Position numbers and translations under genes: made by a program. Shown in pieces: positions 1 through 11,170 of a DNA stretch of 64,000 bases. The notes under the pieces are model-generated. The model did no database searches. It was given only the letters and a program-made list of their open reading frames with translations, and had not been told where the DNA came from. Position 1 is the first letter of the stretch. Each line of letters starts with the position of its first letter. Origin of the DNA: Volvariella volvacea V23 (lineage: Eukaryota; Basidiomycota; Agaricomycetes; Agaricales; Pluteaceae); the NCBI GenBank assembly GCA_000349905.1, contig KB722736.1, forward strand, positions 3,298,754 to 3,362,753, given 5' to 3'.

Positions 1-3000
1 GATCGCTTTTTCTTGCTCCCGGTCCTCCGGAACGTCGGAAGCATACGCTGCCTCGATTGCGGCTTCATTAATTGCGTCTGCATCCTCTTCTCCGCCACTG
101 TCATCGTCTTCATCACTCTCATAGGTGGCCTGCTCCTTCCTCTGGCGGGATCTCTTCTCGTCATCGGCATCTCCGTCACCGATTTCACTTGTTTCGTCAT
201 CATCCTTTCTTCTCTTTGACAGTGCTTCCTCGTCGTCTCCGTCATCGTCTGCACCTTCTTCCTGCTGGCTTGTTCGAGGCTTCTTCCCTTTCCCAAGATC
301 TGCGATTTGACTTCGAAGATTTGCATCCAGCCTCTTCATTTCCGCTTGCATCTCCTTTTTAAGAAGTAATGGGAATTTGATGGCAAACGTGGACAGGATT
401 TCGGACGGGTCGATATCGTATTCAGACCGATACTCCTCCTTGGGGAAGAATTTGATCTCCACTGACAGCTGTGTCCGTCGAACTACACCTTCGGCCTTCC
501 GCTTCTCGCGTACAATTACATTCTCAACTACTTGTGAGAGAGTGACTCGACTGGCACGTTTGCAGAAGGTGTCGATGTCTTCCTGTGATGTTCCAGGACG
601 AACTATCATGGTCATAGATGGAGTTTTGGGTTTTTGCGATGCGGTCATGACGATTTCTCGCAGACGCGGGATACCAAGCGTAACATTGGCTGCACCGTGT
701 CCTGAAATGCCGTGATATTAACAAACATATTGGCAATCGTAAGCGGTCAACTCACCAGCAAAATGGAAGGTATTTAGTGTCATCTGTGTAGATGGTTCGC
801 CAATTCTAATGCAAGTATCAACACTAGTACGAAAGCTTTGGAGCTCCAGAGAACTCACCCTTGAGATGCGAGCAGACCTACAGCCTCACCGGGCTCGACA
901 AGGCTCCGCAGATACTTCACATTCATTAATAACTTGAAATTATTCGGCAAAATCTTCCTCTTTCTGCAATTCCACAACTCCGGTTCCTTATCACCCTCCA
1001 ACAGCCTGTGTGGATTCTTCTTCACATATTCATTCACAGCAATTGCGAACTGCTCTGATGTGGCACCCAAGAATTGACTCGGACTATACTTGGCCAACGC
1101 AGGTTCATACTTATCGCGTTTTGAGACAGCATGCTTTCTGGATGGTACGGCAGACCGCTTAAGCACCTTCTTCATGTATGCAACGGCTGTAGTGTCGTCT
1201 ACACGTCCATTGATGGATCTTGGTTGTAGTTGATTCAAAAGCGACACTTCGTTCTTGGCAATGAACTCGAATTGGTATAAATGCTTCTGTTTGGTCACAT
1301 CCAAAGCGTCGCCTCCATAGTTGAATTGATAAACTGACGAGTCGCTGCCCCGCACAGTATGATCATAATGCACCCGGATGCCTTCAAGGTGCTTAATTAA
1401 ACATCTCTGAAGGTAACCTGATCGCGACGTTTTGACAGCCGTATCAATCAGCCCTTCTCGACCAGCCATACAGTGGAAAAAGAATTCCTGGGGCTTGATG
1501 CCAGTCAAGAATCGACTGGCAACATATCCACCAGCTATAGCTTTGGTCTCGAATGGTTTGAAGGAAGGTAGCGTTTTACCACTGACCATGGTGGGTACTC
1601 GACGACCTTCAAGTTCCTGTTGTCCTAGTAGGGCCGAAATCTGCCGAGCGTTGACAGCACTACCTTTAGCTCCAGAAAGCGTCATCGTCTGCATGTTGTT
1701 GTGGGGGAACTTCCGGAAAAGGTTGTGAGGTATGCAAGCGTCGGTAACTGAAGACGTGAGCTTGGAGAGTTTGCCCTTGACAGTCATATCGAGGCCAGCC
1801 ATCTTGTTATCGTCTCGGAGGACTTCTTCTAGAAGGTTTTTCAAGGCTCCAGGCACCTCATCTTCTGGCGTATCCTTAAGGGAAGGGAAGTTTTCAATAG
1901 CTGCATGGGTACCCAAGTCCTTGGCCTTGTTGAGCAGCTGCTTGCGTGCTCGGTTGCCTTCCGGTGTTAGGGTAAGATCGTCCATTCGGCACGAGAAGGC
2001 GTTATGCTGAAGGAATTTGGTGAACAGTCGACTGAGAATACCTAGCAATTTGCCTGCGGTTTCCGCTCCATATAGCTCATAGACGGAGTGTACGAGACCG
2101 TAATCCGATGCTCCAAACGCTGCTTTATCCAGGACACCGCATAATAACTCCCCATCCATGAAGACAACCTTATCCTCCTTTGAATCCTTTCCCCATAGGT
2201 GCCCAGGGACCTTCGTCTTGGCATCAAGATTCAGGCCTTCGAAATGGTCTGGGGTTATATTCTTGAAGATGGTTGAAATCTGGAATGCTTTATTCAGTCC
2301 CCCTGTACTAGTCCAAAAACCGATTTTGGGAACATACTATCTGCTTTCCGGTCCATAAGGGAACAGGCTTCCAGATTGTTGGTGGCAGTGTCACGAGGCG
2401 TCGGCCAGATGGATCATCTTCTGGTCGTAGTGCACCATACAGCAACTGGAAGTACTCCTCACGGCTGAAGAATGCGTCCTGAGTAGTCATCCACACCCCG
2501 GCTACGACATGGTCCTGAATTAGACCACGCAGTGGGTTACCAGATGTGGGTACGAGGTATTGATTATCGGTGTTAGCAATTATCATGGCTTCAGCTCTAG
2601 CAACCTGATTTTCTGGATCAAACTTCAGAGAAAATAAAGCACCAAATGGTAAGGTTGAGCTCACGAGGGAAATGAATGTTCATCTCTGTCCGTCGAGACA
2701 TAAGCAACACAAGTACAAAGAGAAGAAGCTGCCTACTTACCATCACCATCAAAATCGGCTAAGATGCTTCATCAGTGGGATTACTGGAATTCAAGTTGGA
2801 AAATCTCACCATTATAAGAGTTACTAGATTCAAGCATATTTTAACACCTATTCGACGTTCAGACAATCACGAAAGCTACGTACCAGTTGGCGTAATGCAT
2901 GCGAATGGTCTTCTCGCCATGCAGGACCTTGGCTTTGTGAACCATCATACTAGGTTTATGAAGTGTAGGCTGTCGATTAAGTATTAAGAGGTCTCCGTCC

Positions 3001-5163
3001 TGCAGATGCCGATAGACTTTCTTATTGATGGCAGTTGTTCTGGTATGCAAACCAGAACGAGCTGAACGGTCACCTTCTTGAGGTGTTAATAATTGGTTCG
3101 CAATCGCGGTTCGTTGTTCCACTGTGAGCTTGTCCTGCAAAAATGTCAGACGTATTCAACGTGTGAGGGGGAGAAATACAGACAAGCGACTGCTGCCTGC
3201 CGTCCTCATACTCAACAATAGATGCACCAGGGTATCCATGTGCTCCAGTGATCACTCGTTGTCGTAGTTCATGAACATTAGCCTGAGTGACTGGTTCGGG
3301 AAATGTCAATTTCTTTGCGAAAACCGGGGGTATTCCAATTTCGTTGGGTTCAATATTGACGTCTGGAGAAATAACTGAACGCGCAGCGTAATTAACTCGT
3401 TTTCCCTGGATTTCAAGTAAGCTTTACGACGGCCAAGGATCTAGTAGTTCAACGAATACCATCATGTTTTTCCTAAACAAACCCTCCTTCTTTTCCAACC
3501 CTTGTTTAACACCGGCTGGGGGCAATTTGCCTTGTCGCACTGGTTGAGGATTCTTGCTGCTATCTATGAAGCTGTTTACGTCGACCTGCAATTGCACAAG
3601 AGCTTCCAGCAGCTGTCCGATTATCCGTTTTCTCGCAGCTTCGTCAAAATTCGGGTTTTTCTGAGAGGCCTCTTTGACACTGATATTCAAGTCTCTTAGG
3701 CGGTAAGAGGTCGTCAGCACGCGTGCTAGCAACTCGTTTTGTGGGTGTTCGAAAAGAGTATCGTTCATTTTCGCTGGCGGTCGGAATCTCGTAGGCGCAA
3801 CAGGGATGACTTCAAGAAAGAAAATGTCTGCCGAAACCTGAGCAAGTCCATCTGAGGAGATAGGCGCATGGCGGCCGTGTCGACCAAACAGTAATGAACA
3901 CATTATGCGCTCGTTCTTGAACAGTCTTCGAAGATGCGCTCGACACTCTTCTGGGGGCATCACACGTTCATTGCGTCCCCGAGACGATTTCACTCGTCCA
4001 TTTGCAGCGCGAGGCAGCTCAGACCCAGGTTCAGTGGGTTTCTGTGTTGGCTCGTCTTCATCTTCGTATTCAACCGTTGGATCTCCTTCTCCTTCATCGT
4101 CCTCAGAACTGGACATCTCGACATCGGAATCAACTTTGCGGGGAGGACGTCCGTGAGCTGCAAGGATTTGTGCTGTTTTTTCTTGCTCGAGTACATTGGG
4201 ACGTTTTCTCATCAACTGTCCCTTCTGCTTGGCTGACAGGTCGTATTCGATGACCTTTGTGTAACCCTCCTTCCGAAAAGTATACGCTGGACTAGTGGCA
4301 GCTTAGGACAACATGATGTGGAATAACGCAAATACTCACCTCTTACAATTGCCATTCTGACACCGATTCAATAATGTGGCTTTCAGAAATTCCTGAATAA
4401 TCTCTTTTCGTGCTTGGTGTACTAGCGTATCCTTGTAATCCCCTCGTTTCGCTTGGGGAGCCCGAGCTAGGTGCACCTGAACGTAAAGGTTCACTCGCAT
4501 AATGAATTGGTCGATCGTCTCGTCAGGTGTTGAATCTGAATCTGCGACCGGCATGGGTTCATCCTCAGATAGTGATTCGTCTCCTGCCTCCTTGTCCCTT
4601 TTCCCCTTTTGCTTCGCCGATTCTCTTTTCCTGTTTACCCGTAGGTGCAAGTCATCTACGCCATGAGCAGCATCAAGCAGCCCCCTCTCCAACAATACCA
4701 ACTTGGCAGTGAATTTTGCCAACTGCAACTTATTAATACATGTAGCGCTACCTCGGGAGATTTTTACTTACCACTGACCGGCTAACCTTGAAACGGTGGC
4801 AAAACAAGCACGTCCCACGCAGCAGATTATACATATTGACCATAAATAGCGGATGAAATACAGGTGAGGGCAGCTCGATATGACCAAAGTGTCCTGGGCA
4901 TGTGAAGTACGTCAAATGGCAAGTCGCACATCTAATCGGCTGTTAGAGCAAACCTGATCGCTAGGCGACACGACGTACATTGAGCTTCGATCGCTTGGAC
5001 CCAGAGCAGGATCATAAAGCCCTCCAACGTTGGGCATATTTAGCTCATCAAGCAGGACGGGGTTCACAATCTGCTTCACGGAGATGCGCCTGACATCTTC
5101 AGTCGAGAGAAACGAGAATGAGACGCCAGTTACAGTCGATGGTATTGAGTGTGATATATTCAT
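1..5163 (-). CDS. RPA190: DNA-directed RNA polymerase I largest subunit (3' end outside window)
   Basis: Largest, catalytic subunit of nucleolar RNA polymerase I, which transcribes pre-rRNA. The start at 5163 gives [18 protein letters not shown], followed by the family's N-terminal clamp with GGLYDPALG and zinc-binding cysteines, then [11 protein letters not shown] (about 4900-4840). The active site NADFDGDEMN is at 2665-2823, preceded by [15 protein letters not shown]. The bridge-helix/trigger-loop region ([24 protein letters not shown]) is near 1430-1500. [21 protein letters not shown] straddles the intron at about 700-765. A long Asp/Glu-rich insert lies in the jaw region (about 1-300), as expected for RPA190 rather than RPB1 or RPC160. 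The gene has many short introns; the segment 2600-2890 is split into three micro-exons. The C-terminus is cut by the window edge. Confidence 0.97.
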
Positions 5164-5367
5164 GACTAGGTCGGCGCTCGGTGCAGCTTACGGCCTTCAG
5201 AGACCTAGTTTGTTGGCAGAACAGTCCTTGGAGTGGAGACCCGCTCTGATGATGTCCACCAGAATTTTCGTGACACGTGATCCATAATCAGTATTTGTTA
5301 ACAGCTTGTGATACAAACATTGGCAGAAGCACGCCAAGGGGTTGAGATAAGCTAGTCGAAATTAGGG

Positions 5368-6497
5368 TCAAGTACCGCTAGTTCCTCTCCTGACTGCTGT
5401 CCGTGGTTTCCCCGACTTCATCTTTTGCGCTTCCCCAACCAGTTCTGCAATCAGCCTATTGTATGTCTCAGAGTCCTGTTGAAGCGCTTCTCGACTTTGC
5501 AAGTGGTGTGTGAGCAGATTAGAGGCGAGCGCTATTTGTGTCCGTAGGTCGGCTAGATGCTTTTCAAGAGCGGGTATAGGGAGTAGGGTCAATGTATCTA
5601 TTTCATCCTATTAGATGCGATGCAGCAAGGGAGAGGAAATGCATTACCGGGATCGAGATCCAGTAGCGCTTTGATTTTGGCATGATCCATTTCCGGTTTG
5701 GGTCCAAATCGTGACGAAACCGCTTCAGCATTAGGCGGTGTACCAGCACGCGACGCTGCTGCGGATAAGGAAGATGTATTCGCATAGGACTGGACTCGTG
5801 GTCCAGGAGGGGCTGACATGGGTCTAGTGGTAATTTGGAGGGTTGGTAACGGCTTTCCGTTGGCTTGGGGGAGTACTTCATCAAGATTAACCGGTATACC
5901 AAGTGCAATAAGGTGTTGTCGGCGTATTCGTGAGCGTATCCAGTTTGGCGGTTTAGTTGGTGGGGCAGTTTGGACGAGGTTATTGTATAGATCACGGCTA
6001 TAACGTTCATAAAATCAAGTCATAGTGCAGGAGATGGGTCCTAAATACCTTTCAGCTGTTGCTAAAACCTGACTGATTCCCTCCACTTCCCGGATCTGAT
6101 TGTCCGTTGTTACTTGAGCAAAGTCGTCGTTCTCCCACAATGGCCCTAGAATCTCGTCCAACTCGTCCACCAACTCTGATCGAGGAGGCAAAGGTTGAGC
6201 CTTCAGCGGGTGCCAATCCAAGTGTGCTGTTGATGGGCCTGCCACCGGCTCAGCGAATTCAAAACCGCCTCCAGAGGCGTCATTAACATCTCCAAAGTCT
6301 CCAAACTCGTCAAAATCGTCATCACCCTTCCCTGTCTGGTCCGCCTGGGCTGGCGCGAAATCATCGAAATCATCGAATTGGGTTTGTTCAAATGTAGACG
6401 TGAGAGGAGGTGATGTTGGGGGTTTCGGTGGAGGTAATGGGTCGAATGGCTGTGAGGTTGCCCATATGGACGTTCCAAAGGCGAAGTCGTCATCCAT
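5368..6497 (-). CDS. AP-1 clathrin adaptor accessory protein, LAA2-like
   Basis: Three exons, 6049-6497, 5648-5997 and 5368-5597, give an in-frame product of 342 aa. The N-terminal half is disordered and acidic with repeated DDFD/DEFGDFGD motifs. In known AP-1 partners, short acidic-Phe motifs of this kind bind the gamma-adaptin ear. A folded part then reads WIRSRIRRQHLIALGIPVNLDEVLP, and the C-terminus (ALEKHLADLRTQIALASNLL...) is predicted coiled coil. The layout matches the fungal YBL010C/LAA2 family (DUF5102), which recruits LAA1 and AP-1 at the trans-Golgi. I recognise the family by layout and motif memory only. The acidic-Phe motifs are directly visible; the AP-1 role is inferred. It shares an 84-bp head-to-head promoter with RRN11. 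Confidence 0.55.
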
Positions 6498-6581
6498 GGT
6501 GCTGATGATATTAATGGTATACTGTGGGACCCCTATGGGCGCGAGGAAATATCGCCTTTGCTTTTGTTTGTGATCATCGTC
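6498..6581. promoter_or_regulatory. 84-bp bidirectional promoter, LAA2-like / RRN11
   Basis: Only 84 bases separate the two divergent start codons (6497 and 6582), so both genes must share upstream elements or have transcripts whose leaders overlap. I see no clear TATA box in it. Confidence 0.5.
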
Positions 6582-7482
6582 ATGCGATACGCCAACCCTC
6601 AGTATACTTTCCTGTTTGCCTCGCTCGACGAGAAGGAACCATCTACGGCCAGAAAAGTTCATCTACGAAGACTCTACGACATCTTACATCTTTCTGTGCA
6701 GCGAAATGATCATCTTCGTGCATACCGCGCGTGGTGTATTCTGGCTCGATGCAAGGAATTTCAGCTCAAGACCATGTGGACAACAGCTCTGTATATCCTC
6801 ACGCGCAATGAATTTGCGAATGGGAATAATCAGAAACGTATTGATTTCTTACGAACAATTATGTTACGGTATCCCGACGAGGTGAATAGGATTCAACGCT
6901 TAGACACTTATATTCCCGGGCGCTAATCTGAGTAGCGCGAAGCCATTCTCCAGGAGCTCATCATAACCCTTATAATGGCGGAACAGTACAGGGAGGCGCT
7001 GGATGAATTGGAGCTGTTAGTATCCCTTCTCGCGTTCAAGGTGCTGCAGTTAACACTCCCGCAGGTACCTCCCTTCATTTCCATACCAGGATAACCCGAC
7101 ATTTCATATATACGCCGGCCTTCTCGCGTTGTACTTAGCACAGACACCGGATATTGATAATAGTAACGACCATCTACCTTGCTCGAGATCGCCTGCTGAT
7201 ACAAAAGCATAGACAATTCAGCAACTTTCGATCCGAGACACCTTCAGGATGCACGCGGTTACTTCGAGCAAGCAACCAATATAGACCCAAGCAATACTAT
7301 CGCCAACTTGTTTTTGCAACGCGTCAGTCGGCCGTATTTCCATTGATTCAGATCTATCTCATAGTTTGCAGATATCATCTATTGAGGGCCCCCAGACCCA
7401 ACAAGATGAATTCGGATCGGATGACGATTTCTCGATTGACGAGGAAGGCGTTCGCCCCAAGAAGAAGCGCATAAAGTCCTGA
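6582..7482 (+). CDS. RRN11: RNA polymerase I core factor subunit RRN11
   Basis: Five exons (6582-6881, 6936-7015, 7065-7162, 7213-7322, 7372-7482) sum to 699 nt in frame, giving 232 aa. The N-terminus carries the family signature HLRRLYDILHLSVQRND...AYRAWCILARCKE of RRN11 (Pfam PF04090). TPR-like helices follow (REAILQELIITLIMAEQYREALDELELYLPSFPYQDNP), with another helical repeat (ARGYFEQATNIDPSNTIANLFL) near the end. The tail is acidic then basic (DDDFSIDEEGVRPKKKRIKS). In yeast, Rrn11 with Rrn6 and Rrn7 forms the core factor that places Pol I on the rDNA promoter. The ATG at 6582 was chosen because it directly precedes the conserved region and no upstream in-frame ATG is seen. It ends tail to tail with the F-box gene, 184 bp away. 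Confidence 0.82.
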
Positions 7483-7666
7483 AATGGCTAGGCCCAGCTC
7501 CCGCTGGTTACTTTTCGATGGTACACAAAAGACCAGGCTATTTGGATGCAGAAATTCATTTCTTGTGCTTTCACAACACTTCTGTCATCAAGATTATACG
7601 CGAAAACGATGGAACCAAACGTGAATAGGTGATACACTGCATTATCAGCGATCCAACGTCTTGTGG

Positions 7667-9070
7667 CTACAGTTTTTCGTCACCCATGGGATGAGTGGTG
7701 TAGACCATGCGCTCTATGTAACCCTCGGGAAGAAATAGCTCTACTCCAACTTCCCCTCTTGAGATCCCCTTATCCGCCACTTTTCGAACCTGTCCAAGAC
7801 AGTCCCTTATAACCCCCTTAAGCGTAACAATACAAGGAAGCTTTCTCTCATCCAGCGAAATTCCAATAAAACTCGCCGTATGAAGAGAATCAGGAATCTC
7901 GGCCGCTGGACGCATGTACGGGGGTTCTTCGCTTTCACTCTCTCCACTATTTTCATCTTCGCTCGTCTGTTCAACCTCTTCGCCACCTTCTTGATAGTTT
8001 TCTAGGCTGTTATCCCCTTCAATTCTGATTTCTTCCCTCTCCCCATCAAGGAAAGTGTTAGTTCGCTTGGCTAATGCAAGCGCAGGAAGGGCCTTGATCA
8101 AGCGAAATTCTCCTAATTGCGGCCGACGCATGACTGAGCGTGCAGCCACATAGCATGCACGAGATACTTGACTGAAAAGTGCGAGATGAACTTCGGTAGG
8201 AAGATAGCTCGCAATCTTTTCCCATATTTCACGCGGGAAATGATGAACTTTTGGTTCTCCAGCGAAGACAACGCCATGTTCAAACAAATACGATGCAAGC
8301 CGGTTAAGGGCAGCGATACCAGGTGTAGTAAGCGATTTTGAATCGAAAGGTGGGATGAAATCCAGGGCTGGAGTGTGAGACGTGGTTCCGTTAGCTGTAT
8401 TGACAGATGCGACAACGATGTGGAAGAATGAGAACAATATCCCGAAATATTCCCCTAGCTTGCCTTTCGTTCGTTGTGTTATTTCATTATAGGCCGCCAA
8501 GGCGCTAGATTTCAAATTTTCTTCGTCGTCCAAATGGGTAGCGAGGCGAGCGCATAAGCGTGGTCGCAGCCAGGTGAAGCCTTGGAATTCCAATTCCTCA
8601 TCAAAGGATCTGGGCATTCTCTTGATAACTCCATGTTGGATCTCAAAAAGGTAATCGAAGTACATAGGTCGGAGGGCAATTCTGACTAGACGGCTTGCAA
8701 TTTTTCGAGTTGACCAGTAGTCGTGTTCGTAGCTAGAGCAGTCCTCGAAAAACCTGACTTGATTCATCATCATACAGAAGTTGCTCGTACGCATCATATT
8801 GCCAATGAAAACTTCATATACCCGCTGGCGCAGAAGCTCCCACTCGGCCATGACTTGTGGCACTCCAATAACTTCGTGGACACTCTGGGTTTTGACGGCT
8901 ATGGCTTTGTATTCTTGAACGACTGCGTCATCGACTGAGGGTGGTCGTGGCTTCCAGGTGAATTGGTTCTTCACAGGGATTGAGGGTGAACATGCTCGAT
9001 GACTGAACATATTCCAGCTAATGGCCTCCAAGAATACCCTTTCGGAGGGGAGGCTATCCAATGGAAACAT
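7667..9070 (-). CDS. F-box domain protein
   Basis: One uninterrupted 467-codon frame. Around residues 275-315 it reads HHFPREIWEKIASYLPTEVHLALFSQVSRA, a clear F-box (the L/FP..I...I..YLP pattern), the SKP1-binding module of SCF ubiquitin ligases. An acidic linker follows (residues about 360-400, rich in Glu, Ser and Asp). The N-terminal 270 residues are an unrecognised mostly helical region with no WD40 or LRR. The first residues (MFPLDSLPSERVFLEAISWN) look more like the middle of a domain than a true N-terminus, and a matching upstream piece lies just 5' in a broken frame (9133-9556). The annotated start may therefore be secondary. Fungal F-box families expand lineage-specifically; the substrate is unknown. 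Confidence 0.7.
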   Translation of the reverse strand: MFPLDSLPSERVFLEAISWNMFSHRACSPSIPVKNQFTWKPRPPSVDDAVVQEYKAIAVKTQSVHEVIGVPQVMAEWELLRQRVYEVFIGNMMRTSNFCMMMNQVRFFEDCSSYEHDYWSTRKIASRLVRIALRPMYFDYLFEIQHGVIKRMPRSFDEELEFQGFTWLRPRLCARLATHLDDEENLKSSALAAYNEITQRTKGKLGEYFGILFSFFHIVVASVNTANGTTSHTPALDFIPPFDSKSLTTPGIAALNRLASYLFEHGVVFAGEPKVHHFPREIWEKIASYLPTEVHLALFSQVSRACYVAARSVMRRPQLGEFRLIKALPALALAKRTNTFLDGEREEIRIEGDNSLENYQEGGEEVEQTSEDENSGESESEEPPYMRPAAEIPDSLHTASFIGISLDERKLPCIVTLKGVIRDCLGQVRKVADKGISRGEVGVELFLPEGYIERMVYTTHPMGDEKL

Positions 9071-9132
9071 GATAGCGCCATTAAATAGAAGGGGTTATTT
9101 TGTCTATAAGTGCCAATTTCCATGCCCTGGAT

Positions 9133-9556
9133 TCACGTACCATGAAAGCAATTGTAGTCCAAGTCGATTACGTAGGTCCACTCAATCATAAAGTCGTTCA
9201 TTGGTGGTACGAGGGCGACCTCATAATCATCAACTTCAATCATTTTGTTGGCAGAGTGGGGAAGCATATTGCCACATTTCTCGAGAAGCGCCTTGAGCCA
9301 CTCCCTTTTGTCCTCCAGATAATTCTTACAGGTGTTGCCCTTTCCTATGTCTTTCAGGATCTCGACACCCAGGCCTGAATAAATATTGGTGCTCATGAAA
9401 TACTTGTCGAAAACCTGAACTGCGGCTTACCACGAGGATAACTGTCCCAGTGATTATATTGTCGGACGTAGTAGCCACGATAGCGGTAAGCGCTAGAAGT
9501 CGAACACGGTGAAAATGTATCCAGTGTGGGTTAAAGAGCCACCTACACATATCCAC
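9133..9556 (-). pseudogene. possible broken 5' portion of the F-box gene
   Basis: Two coding-like pieces lie directly upstream of the F-box frame on the same strand. One (9556 down to about 9427) reads NPHWIHFHRVRLLALTAIVATTSDNIITG. The other (9396 down to 9133) is acidic and reads VEILKDIGKGNTCKNYLEDK, then MNDFMIEWTYVIDLDYNC. I could not join these to each other or to 9070 with any plausible GT-AG intron in frame: every combination meets a stop. The pieces look like a conserved N-terminal domain that precedes a body starting like MFPLDSL in related basidiomycete proteins. That resemblance is from memory and is weak. Decay, a frameshift, or an unusual intron are all possible. Confidence 0.35.
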
Positions 9557-9840
9557 GCGTGCCCATTTGACAAAAGGATTAACTAGAGTTAGTCAAGGTG
9601 TTGGTTGTGCAGAAGGAAGGAGTAAGAAGTCCACGATTCGCATAGATGCCGTCTTTATAGTTGCTTCAATAATGCAAAACAAGAATTTCATTATCCATGG
9701 TTGGTGGCAGGAAGTGGCAAGTTTAATCAATGGATGCGTGACGTCATTTGAGTAGTGTCAAAGAATGCGCAATTCTATTGTACAGTATATGGACAATCCA
9801 ACAGAAATGAATTAATTACGGTGCATGTCGCTATTAATAT

Positions 9841-10441
9841 CTACTTGCAACGCTGCAAGAGTGCTCTGGGCAAAACGCAGGGAGGACACCGCTCGTTCGC
9901 AACGTCATCAGCATACGTTTGAAGTTCAACAAGTAGCTGATCAATATTATCGCACTTCACAAGTTTGCTGGCATGCAACCACTTGGCTGCGATTGCAAAC
10001 CAAGTGCGGCAGGAAAACCTCGTTCCTATCAACTTGGAATTGAAAGGAGCCCTGTTGAGATGCCTCTCAATAATTTCGGGGTCCTCCATGTCATTAAGTT
10101 TGCCGAGTGGCATAAAGCAGAGTGCTTCGCCCGAGGCAGGAGCATTCCAAGGGCCGCAAGTGAGTTTCCATGCGCCTTGTCCGTTCACAAAGTCACCTCC
10201 ATGGTGCATTAGACCAACAGATGGGGTCTTGAGGTTGCATTGTCAGTCACAATGGACGTTGGAACTGGTGTTTGAACCGTGCTTACCAATGCCAGATAGA
10301 TGCTCCAGTGGTGTTCTCCTGCCTTGGCGTCCTTTAGTCCCTTAGAAACGACAACATAAATAGTATAGCAGGAAAGCTTGACAACTGACCTATCGAGGAT
10401 ATTAGACCGTGCAGAAGAATACCAACAGTGGATGCTTACAT
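9841..10441 (-). CDS. small conserved hypothetical protein
   Basis: Three exons (10440-10441, 10287-10389, 9841-10227) total 492 nt in frame, giving 163 aa. The start codon would be split across an intron (AT|G), so the true start could lie further upstream. The product reads SKGLKDAKAGEHHWSIYLAL, then MHHGGDFVNGQGAWKLTCG, with a helical C-terminal half (DNIDQLLVELQTYADDVANE). A His-Trp-Ser-x-Tyr-Leu start to a beta-rich domain resembles fungal domains of unknown function such as DUF7770 or DUF6914, but I cannot assign either from sequence alone. There is no signal peptide or membrane segment. Confidence 0.5.
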
Positions 10442-11170
10442 CTTCAGGTTTATTATAGTGGGCAAATGAGCTAGGGGAAGAAATAATGAAGGAACATACA
10501 CCGAAAGCTAATTTATACTCGTAACGGCAGCTATGAAGCCCACCCTGAGCATATGAGGCGCATTGGACTGTAGTAGTGGCGTGTCTGTGTTTATAAGCTA
10601 ACCTCTAACCGAGGTGGCACTCAAGCACTCAGGTGATGGTAGAATAATGCAGTAAGTCGCATGGGTTCCAAAGGTGGACCGACAAGACATCTCCGGGATA
10701 ATGCAAGCACGCAGGATCCCTCGCATTGTATATAGTACAGCCGCGTTTTCGGTCACTGAGGTCGGCGAATAAAGAAGCACTTCAAAGTCGAAAGCAAACT
10801 AGAAGATAAAGGCGTCGTGACACTTGTCTTTGATCACTTAATCGCCCCATGACGCTGCTCGCCACACAAAGGGGTATTCCCTGCGTGCAATAGCCATGAT
10901 AGAAAATACCTCATAAGGGTTTTGTATCGCTTCTGTATCCATCAGAGAAGCTGAAGCAATCAGTCAACTGCACAGATAGCAGGATATTCATAATTAGGTG
11001 GAGCAGAATTTGTTTGGCTGTGCCTCACCTCTATTTCCACATGGATCCCTTAGCGTAGGTACACGACAGTCATGGAGGATATTAATTGCGCGTTAGTGAT
11101 ACCCAAACCCAGCAATCAAGTTTACGAGAGCCACTACCAAGTACCATCCATGGATGCGACGCGGTCAGCG
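10442..11170. other. intergenic, no gene seen
   Basis: About 730 bases between the start of the small hypothetical gene and the 3' end of YIH1. Short frames on both strands lack coding character, with no conserved motifs and no intron-consistent joins. I see no repeats or RNA gene. Confidence 0.5.
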
